The notes under the pieces were generated by a model. The model ran no database searches. It was not told the DNA's origin and saw nothing but the letters and a program-made list of their open reading frames with translations. This document shows, in pieces, positions 1-7,197 of a DNA stretch of 18,570 bases. Both the position numbers and the translations under genes were made by a program. Within the stretch, counting starts at the first letter, position 1; each line of letters starts with the position of its first letter. Origin of the DNA: Candidatus Taylorbacteria bacterium RIFCSPHIGHO2_02_FULL_44_12 (lineage in GTDB: Bacteria; Patescibacteriota; Minisyncoccia; Phycocordibacterales; PALSA-1337); contig MHRM01000013.1 of the NCBI GenBank assembly GCA_001822575.1, positions 7,747-26,316 of the forward strand, in the 5' to 3' direction.

Positions 1-253
1 TCTTGGCCAACATCGGTTCGGCTTGTTTTTTGTCCAGAATATCATAGCCATCCAAACCGGGTAGAGTTATGTCCAGTATTATCAGCCCCGGAAGAATATC
101 AAATATCTGCTTAAGACCATCTACTCCGTTCTTGACCAAAGCGACATTGTAGCCTTCCTGCCGAAGACAAGAAGCTATCTTATCCCCAACAATAGATTCA
201 GCTTCAATAACTAGAACTTTTTCTTGGCTTGGACTGTGAGTGTTCAGAGACAT
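1..253 (-). CDS. Response regulator receiver-domain protein, truncated by window edge
   Basis: This is the N-terminal 84 codons of a CheY-like receiver domain; the gene runs off the left edge. The translation shows a first beta strand VLVIEAES (residues 13-20) and a third strand LIILDITLPGLDGYDIL with the phospho-acceptor Asp at about residue 61. The acidic pair normally written DD or ED is Glu-Ala here (17-18), so one Mg2+ ligand is missing and phosphorylation may be weak or absent. The ATG lies 4 bases after the uvrB stop, on the same strand, so it is probably co-transcribed with uvrB. No other start fits the frame, and no clear ribosome binding site is seen. No output domain can be judged from this fragment. 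Confidence 0.85.
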   Translation of the reverse strand, partial: MSLNTHSPSQEKVLVIEAESIVGDKIASCLRQEGYNVALVKNGVDGLKQIFDILPGLIILDITLPGLDGYDILDKKQAEPMLAK

Positions 254-257
254 GGCT

Positions 258-2288
258 TCATTGTACTATATCGTATTTCTTTTTCAAAACTATAAGCTCA
301 TCCCTGATAATAGCCGCTGTCTCAAAATCTAGTTCTTTGACGGCGTCGGACATGGCTTTTTCTTTTTCTCTGACCAGTCGCTTGGGATTAGTCCGAGCCA
401 ATTCATCGTCAATCTTGACCAGTTCATCAACGGCTCGGTCACGATCAGAACGGATCTGATCAGTGATATCTTTGATATGCTTTACTATGGTTTTGGGGGT
501 GATATGGTGGGCTTTGTTGTAAGAGAGTTGTATGGAACGGCGGCGGCTCGTCTCCTCTATAGCTCTCTTTATAGAGCCAGTAATATTATCCGCGTATAGG
601 ATAACCCTTCCGGCAATATTTCTGGCGGCCCGGCCGACGGTCTGTATAAGAGCGGTATCGGAACGCAAAAATCCTTCTTTATCAGCATCCAAAATGCCGA
701 TCAATGAAACTTCCGGTAGATCCAGTCCTTCTCGTAAAAGATTTACCCCGACCAGACAGTCATATTTTCCTTTGCGGAATTCTGTCAATATGGTGATTCT
801 TTCCATGGTCTTTATATCGCTGTGAAGATATGAAGCTTTGATACCTTTTTCTTTGAGATATTCCGATAGATCTTCAGCCATCTTTTTGGTTAGGGTGGTG
901 GCCAAGGCGCGGTCGCCCTTGGAAACAGCCTTTTCAACTTCTATTATAAAGTCGGCTATTTGGCCTAGGTAGCTGATTTTCGGCGTAATCGGTCTTACAA
1001 CTATCTCCGGGTCAACAAGACCTGTGGGTCTAATAACCTGTTCCACGATCTGACCGCTTATACCCTTTTCATAATCCGAAGGCGTGGCCGATGTATATAT
1101 CAAAGGACCGACTCTTTCCATAAATTCATCAAACTTCAAAGGCCTGTTGTCTTTGGCTGAAGGCAGACGAAAACCATGTTCTACCAAGGTCTCTTTGCGC
1201 GAGGCATCGCCAGCATACATTCCTCGCAATTGCGGGACAGTAACATGAGACTCATCTATAATCGTCAAGAAATCTGGTTTGCCCTCTTTTGTTTTGGGAA
1301 AATATGAAAGTAGAGTATCTGGCGGTTGTCCAGGTGTCATTCCCGAAAAATGGCGAGAATAGTTTTCAATGCCATTGGTATAACCGATCTCCCGGATCAT
1401 GGCCAGATCGTACCGGACTCGTCTTTTGAGGCGTTCAGCCTCCAAGATTTTGCCAGATTTCTGCAAGACTTTGAGTCTGTCAGACAGTTCATCTTGAATA
1501 GTCTCCACGGCTTGTGAGACTTGATCGGCATTGCTCATAAAATGTTTGGCTGGAAAAATAAAAACGGTTTGATGATTTCCGCGCAAAGTTCGGGAGACAG
1601 GATCTATTTCTATAATATTTCCGATATGACCTCCATCATATTCCAAGCGATATACGGTTTTGTCATTGACCGGCATGATCTCCACGGTATTGCCCAGAGC
1701 CCGAAAATCACCTGGTTTGAGATCGGCTGTTGTCCGTTTGAAGTGTATATTGACCAGCTGACGAATGATCTCAGCCCGAGAGAGTTCGGACCCAGTGGAG
1801 ATCTTGAGATTGACTTTTTGATATTCTGCCGGACTGCCCAAGCCGTATATACAAGAAACAGAGGCCACGATAATGACATCATTCCGAGTCAAAAGGGCCT
1901 GGGTGGAAGCGTGCCGCAAACGATCAATCTCTTCATTGATCATGGCTTCTTTTTCTATATAAGTATCAGTAGCGGGAATATAGGCCTCTGGCTGATAGTA
2001 ATCATAATAAGAAACGAAATAATGAACGGCATTGTGCGGAAAGAATTCTTTGTATTCTTGGGCTAGTTGAGCGGCCAGAGTCTTGTTGTGAGCGATAACC
2101 AAAGTTGGTTTGCCATAGTCAGCGATAATATTAGCCATCGTAAATGTCTTGCCAGAACCAGTCACTCCGAGAAGTGTTTGGTGCTGGATATTTTTGCTAA
2201 GACCTTGACGCAGTGAAGCTATAGCTTTGATCTGATCTCCGGCAGGCTTGAATGAAGAGGAGAGTTTGAATATCGATTTGGTTTTCAT
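258..2288 (-). CDS. uvrB: Excinuclease ABC subunit B
   Basis: UvrB is the damage-verifying helicase-like subunit of nucleotide excision repair. It is loaded by UvrA and recruits UvrC for incision. The 676-residue product is about the family length. Visible are Walker A GVTGSGKT (41-48), the beta-hairpin region YYDYYQPEAYIPATDTYIEKE that clamps DNA, the DESH helicase motif II, and motifs V/VI (VGVNLLREGLDLPEV, then QTVGRAARN). A C-terminal UVR motif (AVKELDFETAAIIRDEL) contacts UvrC. It starts at ATG 34 bases after the transketolase C-subunit stop and ends in TGA. The 34-base gap holds an AATGACA/TGTCATT inverted repeat overlapping the upstream stop. All key motifs are intact. Confidence 0.98.
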   Translation of the reverse strand: MKTKSIFKLSSSFKPAGDQIKAIASLRQGLSKNIQHQTLLGVTGSGKTFTMANIIADYGKPTLVIAHNKTLAAQLAQEYKEFFPHNAVHYFVSYYDYYQPEAYIPATDTYIEKEAMINEEIDRLRHASTQALLTRNDVIIVASVSCIYGLGSPAEYQKVNLKISTGSELSRAEIIRQLVNIHFKRTTADLKPGDFRALGNTVEIMPVNDKTVYRLEYDGGHIGNIIEIDPVSRTLRGNHQTVFIFPAKHFMSNADQVSQAVETIQDELSDRLKVLQKSGKILEAERLKRRVRYDLAMIREIGYTNGIENYSRHFSGMTPGQPPDTLLSYFPKTKEGKPDFLTIIDESHVTVPQLRGMYAGDASRKETLVEHGFRLPSAKDNRPLKFDEFMERVGPLIYTSATPSDYEKGISGQIVEQVIRPTGLVDPEIVVRPITPKISYLGQIADFIIEVEKAVSKGDRALATTLTKKMAEDLSEYLKEKGIKASYLHSDIKTMERITILTEFRKGKYDCLVGVNLLREGLDLPEVSLIGILDADKEGFLRSDTALIQTVGRAARNIAGRVILYADNITGSIKRAIEETSRRRSIQLSYNKAHHITPKTIVKHIKDITDQIRSDRDRAVDELVKIDDELARTNPKRLVREKEKAMSDAVKELDFETAAIIRDELIVLKKKYDIVQ

Positions 2289-2293
2289 AAGTT

Positions 2294-2327
2294 AATGACA
2301 CTGGGTTTATCCCTATATCATGTCATT
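2294..2327. repeat. Inverted repeat between transketolase C subunit and uvrB
   Basis: AATGACA (2294-2300) pairs with TGTCATT (2321-2327), and GGGTTTATCCC inside it can form a second short stem. It overlaps the stop codon of the transketolase C-subunit gene and lies just before the uvrB start. It could be an RNA hairpin that adjusts uvrB expression or a protein binding site. No T-run follows on the minus strand, so it is not a classical terminator. Confidence 0.4.
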
Positions 2328-3366
2328 TTCTAAGCATAACCCTATGAGCCGCATTGTAAATATCTTTCTCCCCCATGCCATAAAACTCTATCAATTCATC
2401 CGGTTTACCTGATTGACCAAAACGATCATTGACACCGATAAACTCTATAGGCACTGGAAAATGTTTAGCCAGATATTCCGCTACTGTCGAACCCATTCCG
2501 CCATATATTTGGTGCTCTTCAACAGTGACTATAGCTCCCATTTCTCTGGCAAGTTTGAGAATAGCTTCTTCGTCTAGTGGTTTGATCGTAGAAAGATTGA
2601 CAACTGTTACGTATTTACCTTCGCTATCCAAACGCTTGGCCACCAAGATCGCCCGATACAACAGAGCCCCAGTGGCAATGATACCAACAGATGGAAAAAT
2701 ACCCCGTCCTTCGGATCGACCTTGAGACAACCCCTTTTTCAAGGGAGAATTTTTTGACCTCCAAAACATTTCGGCCTTGCCTATCTCAAAAGGAGTTTCT
2801 TCAGTAGTGATGATCGGAGTTTTTTCTCTGGCCAAACGAATATAAGTTGGACTAGCAGTCAATGCCGCAGCTAGAGTAGCTTTTTTGGCGGCAATAGCGT
2901 CGCAAGGAGATATCACCACCATCCGTGGAATGACCCGCATAATAGCCATATCTTCCAGAGCTTGATGCGAACCGCCATCCGGACCAACAGAGACTCCAGC
3001 ATGGGAACCGACTATTTTGACTGGAACATTGTTATAGGCTATGGTAGTCCGAATTTGTTCCCAATTCCTGCCTGGACTAAATACCGCGTATGAACTTATG
3101 AATGGAATCTTGCCCATGGCGGCCATACCACTTGCGACCGTGGCTAGATTTTGTTCAGCCACGCCGATTTCAATAAATCTTTCGGGAAACCTTTGCTTGA
3201 AAAGATGCATTTGGGTGGACTCGGTAAGATCGGCACACAGTCCGACCACACGAGTGTCAAGCTCCGCCGCCCGCAATAATCCCTCGCCAAAACCTTTGCG
3301 AATAGGTATTTGCTCAACATCCGCGTCGAAAAGTTTTGGGTTCAGTTTTATGGAGTTATTTAACAT
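2323..3366 (-). CDS. Transketolase C-terminal subunit (pyrimidine-binding and C-terminal domains)
   Basis: With the upstream gene this forms a split transketolase that moves two-carbon units between sugar phosphates in the non-oxidative pentose-phosphate pathway. The Pyr domain carries the catalytic Glu that activates thiamine diphosphate, in IEIGVAEQN (about 66-73). The C-terminal domain begins at VGIIATGALLY and includes VEEHQIYGGMGS. The ATG directly follows the stop of the N-terminal gene (TAAATG), which suggests translational coupling and equal subunit amounts. Unusual is an extra segment of about 21 residues (206-226, NSPLKKGLSQ followed by GRSEGRG) between the two domains. It reads as a repeat element inserted in frame. 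The protein could be called DXS-like from the C-terminal half alone, but the N-terminal partner settles the call. Confidence 0.95.
   Translation of the reverse strand: MLNNSIKLNPKLFDADVEQIPIRKGFGEGLLRAAELDTRVVGLCADLTESTQMHLFKQRFPERFIEIGVAEQNLATVASGMAAMGKIPFISSYAVFSPGRNWEQIRTTIAYNNVPVKIVGSHAGVSVGPDGGSHQALEDMAIMRVIPRMVVISPCDAIAAKKATLAAALTASPTYIRLAREKTPIITTEETPFEIGKAEMFWRSKNSPLKKGLSQGRSEGRGIFPSVGIIATGALLYRAILVAKRLDSEGKYVTVVNLSTIKPLDEEAILKLAREMGAIVTVEEHQIYGGMGSTVAEYLAKHFPVPIEFIGVNDRFGQSGKPDELIEFYGMGEKDIYNAAHRVMLRK
2689..2751 (-). repeat. Repeat-like insertion kept in frame within transketolase C subunit
   Basis: About 63 bases interrupt the expected sequence between the Pyr domain end (KAEMFWRSK) and the C-terminal domain start (VGIIATGALLY). 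On the minus strand it begins with AATTCTCCCTTGAAAAAGGG, a small hairpin CCCTT-GAAA-AAGGG. Its translation is rich in Gly, Ser, Arg and Lys and resembles no part of the transketolase fold. The limits are estimated from the protein; there is no second copy in the window. Confidence 0.6.
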
Positions 3367-4251
3367 TTAGTTGTGATGCGGCGATGCCACTTTGCCACCC
3401 ATTGTGCGAATATCATCCAAAGCCTTCAGAGCCGTTTCAATCTCTTGCGGTGTTCCTGGCGGTTTGCCATGCCACTCAAATTTGCGTTCAAATTCTGGAA
3501 TGCCTTTGGCGGCTATAGTATGGACTATAATAACGGATGGTTTGTCAAAGACCGCCCGAGCTTCACCTATAACCCGATCAATATCGCGGAAATTGTGACC
3601 ATCGGCTTCTTGGACATGCCAATTCCAAGCTCGCCATTTGTCGGTCAAGGGATTGAGAGGCATAATATCTTCGGTAAAACCATCTATCTGGATATTGTTG
3701 CGATCTACTATAACGGTTAGATTTTGGATCTTCTCTTTGCCAGCTAGCATGGCTCCCTCCCAAGAATTGCCAGCATTGAGTTCACCATCGGACATCAGAC
3801 AATAAAACTGTTTTCCGGATGATCTACCATGATCCATCCTATCAGCCAGAGCCATCCCGACGGTCTGTGAAAGTCCAGAGCCAAGCGGTCCAGATGATGT
3901 CTCCAGAGTAGGTAAAAAATCTCGATGAGGATGTCCCTGTAAGATAGAACCAAATGTCCGAAGCGTTTTCAATGTTTCCATGGGAAAATATCCTGCATGA
4001 GCCAGAGTGGCGTAGAGAACTGGACAAATATGTCCGTTTGATAACACTAGACGATCGCGATATGGCCAAGAAGGGGTTTTTGGATCGTGCTTCAAGGCAT
4101 GAAAGTATAGGTAGGTCAAAATATCGGCCATGTCAAGAGGCCCGGCAGTATGGCCGGATTTGGCTAATATCAACATGTGGATGATAGAACTCCGTATATC
4201 AGCTGCTTTTTCGGTCAAAAATTTTATTTTGTCATCAGTAAGAGGAGGCAT
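3367..4251 (-). CDS. Transketolase N-terminal subunit (thiamine diphosphate-binding domain)
   Basis: This 294-residue protein is the PP domain of a split transketolase. It binds the diphosphate of thiamine diphosphate through Mg2+. The metal and cofactor motif begins SDGELNAGNSWEGAM (154-168) and ends with DRNN (183-186). SGHTAGPLDMADIL near residue 32 and ETSSGPLGSGLSQ near 117 are standard transketolase N-terminal blocks. The matching C-terminal subunit follows with no gap. Split transketolases are common in archaea and CPR bacteria. The ATG is preceded by TGC-TACAAT nine bases upstream, so the mRNA leader may be only about three bases. A large hairpin repeat lies upstream, between this gene and rpe. 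Confidence 0.96.
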   Translation of the reverse strand: MPPLTDDKIKFLTEKAADIRSSIIHMLILAKSGHTAGPLDMADILTYLYFHALKHDPKTPSWPYRDRLVLSNGHICPVLYATLAHAGYFPMETLKTLRTFGSILQGHPHRDFLPTLETSSGPLGSGLSQTVGMALADRMDHGRSSGKQFYCLMSDGELNAGNSWEGAMLAGKEKIQNLTVIVDRNNIQIDGFTEDIMPLNPLTDKWRAWNWHVQEADGHNFRDIDRVIGEARAVFDKPSVIIVHTIAAKGIPEFERKFEWHGKPPGTPQEIETALKALDDIRTMGGKVASPHHN

Positions 4252-4260
4252 TTGTTAATA

Positions 4261-4269
4261 ATTGTAGCA
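4261..4269 (-). promoter_or_regulatory. Extended -10 promoter before transketolase N subunit
   Basis: On the minus strand the sequence reads TGC-TACAAT, an extended -10, followed by nine bases and then the ATG at 4251. Transcription would start near 4254, giving a leader of about three bases. The -35 region is weak, as expected for extended -10 promoters. It is downstream of the hairpin element, so the transketolase genes may be transcribed separately from rpiB-rpe. Confidence 0.5.
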
Positions 4270-4288
4270 TAAGATAATAAACTTATTA

Positions 4289-4374
4289 GGCGCCCTCCGC
4301 CATCACCCCACTTCACAATCCCAGCGCACGCTCCGCTACAGGATTGTGAAGTGGGGTGATTAGCTTCGAGCGCC
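4289..4374. repeat. Large palindromic element with perfect 20-base arms
   Basis: ATCACCCCACTTCACAATCC (4302-4321) pairs perfectly with 4341-4360 around a 19-base loop that contains CGCTCCGC. An outer GGCGC/GCGCC pair (4289-4293 and 4370-4374) encloses it, and TTAGCTTCGAG follows the right arm. The layout of arm, loop with GCGGAGCG or its complement, arm, then a CTTCG-containing tail is shared with the element inside dus at 14239-14340. That suggests one family with diverged arms. There is no T-run, so termination is not its obvious role. Confidence 0.8.
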
Positions 4375-4448
4375 ACAAAATTTAGAGTAACACATTGTAT
4401 GCACGGTGGCTCCGAAGATGTCTAGATGGGCCAGTAATAAGTTTACTC
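4375..4448. other. Remainder of rpe-transketolase intergenic region
   Basis: The sequence between the hairpin element and the rpe stop has no recognisable gene, terminator T-run or promoter. It is listed only to complete the 197-base gap between rpe and the transketolase genes. Confidence 0.4.
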
Positions 4449-5135
4449 CTAGGCAACACGAACCAATCGCTGAAACTTTCTTATCATCTCAACAATATTG
4501 TCACTATTCCAAATAGCAGAACCAATCACTAGACGATCGGCTCCAGCAGAAATCAATTCTTGGGCATTTTCAAAGGAAACTCCCCCATCCACAGAAATAA
4601 TCAGATCTGAAAACATCTCTCTCAATCTCTTGATCCTGTTAATAACTCTTGTATCAAACTTCTGTCCTTGAAAACCAATATCCTCTATACCCATGCATTG
4701 GAGGAATTGGATGTTGTCCTTGAACCCGACAATTGTTCCAAGAGGAGTATCCACATTCAAAGCCAAACCGATCTCAACGCAACCGACCAGAGAAGTAATC
4801 GTTTTGGTAATGTCTCCTTTGGCTTCGGCATGAATTGCGATACGAGTGGCTCCGGCGATCAGCCATTGTTCTACCACTTTTTCCGGATTATTGACCATCA
4901 GATCAAATTCGTAATTCAAGGTCTCCCAACAAGGCATGCCTTGTTCCTCACTTGTGATTTTCTCAAAATAATCATCATTCTTGCGATAGGGCCATGAGGC
5001 CTTCGGAGTAAAACTCCCATCGCAAACATCTATTTGGACAGTTTTGACCAATCCATCAAGCAGACCTGTCTTTTCCTCCAGCTCCGCGAAATCTTTTGGC
5101 AGAATGGCGGGAATTATTTCTATTTTCTTGGACAT
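4449..5135 (-). CDS. rpe: Ribulose-phosphate 3-epimerase family protein with altered metal site
   Basis: By fold and context this interconverts ribulose 5-phosphate and xylulose 5-phosphate. It is a TIM barrel of about 228 residues with IIPAILPKDFAEL at the N-terminus, QIDVCDGSF (34-42), DLMVNNPEKVV (78-88), the C-terminal SVDGGV and the phosphate-binding AGADRLVIGSAIW. Two catalytic Asp positions (D36 and the DGG Asp) are kept. The two metal-binding His residues of classical Rpe appear as Gln34 and Asp78. The chosen ATG at 5135 matches the usual N-terminus. A longer frame from ATG 5246 would overlap rpiB by 29 bases and add a non-homologous leader. Location between rpiB and transketolase supports the pathway assignment, but true epimerase activity is inferred. 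Confidence 0.85.
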   Translation of the reverse strand: MSKKIEIIPAILPKDFAELEEKTGLLDGLVKTVQIDVCDGSFTPKASWPYRKNDDYFEKITSEEQGMPCWETLNYEFDLMVNNPEKVVEQWLIAGATRIAIHAEAKGDITKTITSLVGCVEIGLALNVDTPLGTIVGFKDNIQFLQCMGIEDIGFQGQKFDTRVINRIKRLREMFSDLIISVDGGVSFENAQELISAGADRLVIGSAIWNSDNIVEMIRKFQRLVRVA

Positions 5136-5217
5136 GATTTTTGTTTCATCCGGAGTCCTATCAATAAATGATATCGTGGCCTCCGCTGGCGTAAATTTGA
5201 AACGAATCAGCTTTATA

Positions 5218-5682
5218 TCAGCGAAGGTTAGTAAAATCTTCATCAATTTCCGCGATTCTTCTCACATGCCTTTCTTCCTTACTAAATGGGGTATTGAGCC
5301 ACAACTCAACTACTTTTTTGGTTTCTTGATCGCCGACAAATCTAGCTCCTATTGAAAGAATGTTGGCATCATTGTGCTCACGAGATTTCCTGATAATCTC
5401 CATATCGCCTCCATACCAAACAATCGCTCTTACCCTCTTGAACCTGTTGCAAACTATAGCTTCACCTTGTCCAGAACCGCCAAAAACGATTGCTTTTGTA
5501 TTGCCACCAAGATCTTCCGAAACCTTGATGGCGGCTGATTTCATGTACATGGGATAGTCATCATCTTCAACAAAAGTCTCCGTTCCGACATCTAGTACAT
5601 CGTATCCTTTTTCTTGGATAAACAATTTAACCTCCTCCTTCAAGGCAAAACCAGCGTGATCGGAGGCCAAAATAATAATCAT
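5218..5682 (-). CDS. rpiB: Ribose-5-phosphate isomerase B
   Basis: RpiB interconverts ribose 5-phosphate and ribulose 5-phosphate. The 154-residue product has the family length and the signatures SDHAGFALKE (7-16), DVGTE (31-35), the phosphate loop GGSGQGE (68-74), REHNDANILSIGAR and a C-terminal FSKEERHVRRI. The active-site Cys of E. coli RpiB (in CGTG) is Gly here, while Glu74 in GSGQGE matches the Glu-type enzymes such as that of Mycobacterium tuberculosis, where Glu acts as the base. The next gene downstream is rpe, so the two successive steps are encoded together. The start ATG is about 30 bases from a symmetrical sequence that may be an operator. Confidence 0.95.
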   Translation of the reverse strand: MIIILASDHAGFALKEEVKLFIQEKGYDVLDVGTETFVEDDDYPMYMKSAAIKVSEDLGGNTKAIVFGGSGQGEAIVCNRFKRVRAIVWYGGDMEIIRKSREHNDANILSIGARFVGDQETKKVVELWLNTPFSKEERHVRRIAEIDEDFTNLR

Positions 5683-5712
5683 GTTATTTCACAATGTCAT
5701 TATTTTATAATA

Positions 5713-5743
5713 TTCTTGAAACCGACAACTTCGCTTTCAAGAA
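5713..5743. promoter_or_regulatory. Inverted repeat overlapping the rpiB promoter region
   Basis: TTCTTGAAA (5713-5721) and TTTCAAGAA (5735-5743) are perfect 9-base arms around 13 bases. On the minus strand they are followed at once by TATTATAAAAT, a plausible -10 region for rpiB. No T-run makes a terminator for the upstream gene convincing. It may be an operator for the pentose-phosphate genes, or a hairpin at the end of the upstream transcript. Confidence 0.45.
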
Positions 5744-5769
5744 ATGTCGTGACACTTTCCTTTGAGATT

Positions 5770-6063
5770 TCATCTTTTAAGAAATCTATCTTTTGGAACG
5801 GAATGAATTGACCCCAAAAAAATCTTGGCTAGATTGCGCGATTCAGGGTAAAGCTCGCTCTCCAGACGCTTTTCTAGAACACTCTTAATAGTACCATCCT
5901 CGTAAACCGATCTAAACCATTTCCAATCGGCAATTTTACCACCATTCACAACACCAACGATGATATCATCTTTATCATCTCTAATGTTAAGTTCATCCAA
6001 CCTGAGCCCCCAAAGAAGGGGTCGCATAGATTGCGGGATAGTATTGTGTTCTTTGCTGTTCAT
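5770..6063 (-). CDS. Small DUF6922-like protein, possible toxin-antitoxin partner
   Basis: This 97-residue protein has a central part with RPLLWGLRLDELNI, IIVGVVNGGKIADWKWF and YEDGTIKSVLEKR. From memory the pattern (PLLW, then a hydrophobic helix with G-x-x-x-DWxW, then a helix ending before ..N..) resembles DUF6922 proteins, which often lie near AbiEii-like nucleotidyltransferases. No membrane segment, signal peptide or catalytic motif is visible. The ATG lies exactly six bases after a TGC-TATAAT extended -10, so the mRNA should be leaderless. Its promoter region is a near copy of that of the gene at 7870-8064. The function is unknown; an antitoxin or DNA-binding role is only suggested by context. 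Confidence 0.7.
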   Translation of the reverse strand: MNSKEHNTIPQSMRPLLWGLRLDELNIRDDKDDIIVGVVNGGKIADWKWFRSVYEDGTIKSVLEKRLESELYPESRNLAKIFLGSIHSVPKDRFLKR

Positions 6064-6155
6064 GCCCGCATTATAGCATATTTAGCTGTCTATTTCCATT
6101 CAAATCCTCTGAAATTATCTCGCAATCCCAGATAGCGCCTAAGACGCTATCTGCA
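6064..6155 (-). promoter_or_regulatory. Promoter cassette copy 1: hairpin plus leaderless extended -10
   Basis: TGC-TATAAT (6078-6070) stands six bases before the ATG at 6063, so the predicted first transcribed base is the A of ATG. Upstream comes the conserved run at 6074-6100, identical over 27 bases to 7166-7192. Further upstream is a hairpin with arms AGATAGCG (6130-6137) and CGCTATCT (6145-6152). The whole arrangement recurs at 8065-8147. Confidence 0.75.
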
Positions 6156-6205
6156 CAAGTTTCTGCTTCTGTTCAATCTAGAGATAAAAATTTTCATGTT
6201 GTAAA

Positions 6206-7153
6206 TTATTCTCCAAGCGAGACTTCTTTAACTGCGAATACATAGAGCTTTGTGTTTAAATTTTTCCATGAATCCGGAGTAGCTTGATTCGGGGCAGGTG
6301 TGATTTTTATGGTCCGCACTTCTTCGTCAATGATAGTGCCCGAAACTTTCGCGAGCGGCACAGCTCTAGCCGTTTTTTCAAAAGCCGAAACTTTCTCAAA
6401 CCATTCACCCATTTCGGCCCTCGTGCCCGTAAGCCGGTAAAAATACCCTTGGCCGTCCAAAACGACCACCCCGCCGCCCGTCGCGCTAGCGAAAGTGTGC
6501 GGACTGCCTTGGATTGTGATTATTTTGTCTCGGGCTACATTCCCCTTTATGAATAAAACTTTTTCATAATATTGGCTGAATTTAAATGAGGAAAGAATTT
6601 CTCTTGTGCGGCTGTCAGCATCATCGCCCATTTGAATTATCGTCGCTATATTCATCTGTTCGTTTTGGGGGTCATATTTGGCAATCACATAATACACTGT
6701 CGCGACGCCGGAGGCAGTGTCCGCAAAATACAACGTGTAAATGTTTTTAACCGCAACCGAAGGCAAGGGCGGAAGGGAAACGGCGGCAGGAGATATTCCG
6801 TGTCTCCCTTTCCCTTCCTCATACTGTTTTATCTCATCCAAAACGGTGTTTACCGGCGAGCCAACTACGAATATTGAAATGGGGTTATGCTTGTCTTGAG
6901 CTTTGGGTCTTAAGATTATTAGATCTAGAGGGTTCTTGATCTGATGCTCAAGCGCGAGGTTTTCCCTTTGCGATGGAGGAACATCTATCTCTTCCCATCC
7001 GACCTTGACTTGTTCCCAATCCGAAGGATAATCAACGGAATAAAATTCGTTTGAATATTTAAAAGTTTGAATGTCATCTTTCATATTGAGTACATAGTAA
7101 GCGAAGACAAAGAATATCAGAATTAAAATGGAAATAAGGGCGGCGGGCTTCAT
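6206..7153 (-). CDS. Membrane-anchored PsbP-like hypothetical protein
   Basis: The 315-residue product has a short N-terminal hydrophobic anchor (ALISILILIFFVFAYYVL, about 4-22) with no lipobox Cys, so it is probably exported and anchored with the rest outside. The first soluble part contains FYSVDYPSDWEQVK, the usual opening of PsbP-like domains in bacterial surface proteins. It continues to a segment with TREILSSFKF. A second part (after about residue 200) is rich in beta strands and includes ITIQGSPHTFASATGGGVVVL and an IKITPAPNQ region. Its role is unknown. ATG at 7153 was chosen over ATG 7171 because the latter falls inside the presumed -10 region of promoter cassette copy 3. Confidence 0.7.
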   Translation of the reverse strand: MKPAALISILILIFFVFAYYVLNMKDDIQTFKYSNEFYSVDYPSDWEQVKVGWEEIDVPPSQRENLALEHQIKNPLDLIILRPKAQDKHNPISIFVVGSPVNTVLDEIKQYEEGKGRHGISPAAVSLPPLPSVAVKNIYTLYFADTASGVATVYYVIAKYDPQNEQMNIATIIQMGDDADSRTREILSSFKFSQYYEKVLFIKGNVARDKIITIQGSPHTFASATGGGVVVLDGQGYFYRLTGTRAEMGEWFEKVSAFEKTARAVPLAKVSGTIIDEEVRTIKITPAPNQATPDSWKNLNTKLYVFAVKEVSLGE

Positions 7154-7165
7154 ATATTTACACAG

Positions 7166-7192
7166 TAGCATATTTAGCTGTCTATTTCCATT
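7166..7192 (-). repeat. Promoter cassette copy 3 (27-base core only)
   Basis: This run is identical over 27 bases to 6074-6100. On the minus strand it includes AATGGAAATAG, GCTAAATATGCTA. Identity stops within the -10 itself: copy 1 reads TGC-TATAAT, whereas this copy reads TGC-TACTGT. It sits directly before the PsbP-like gene and probably serves as its promoter, with a leader of two or so bases. The hairpin part is absent. Confidence 0.7.
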
Positions 7193-7197
7193 AGACC

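Noticed and set aside
532..825. Open frames on the plus strand opposite uvrB, and similar ones opposite dus, serS and transketolase
   Set aside because: They lie wholly inside well-conserved genes on the other strand and show no protein signature.
4449..5246. Longer rpe frame starting at ATG 5246
   Set aside because: It overlaps rpiB and adds 37 residues without resemblance to the family; ATG 5135 gives the expected N-terminus.
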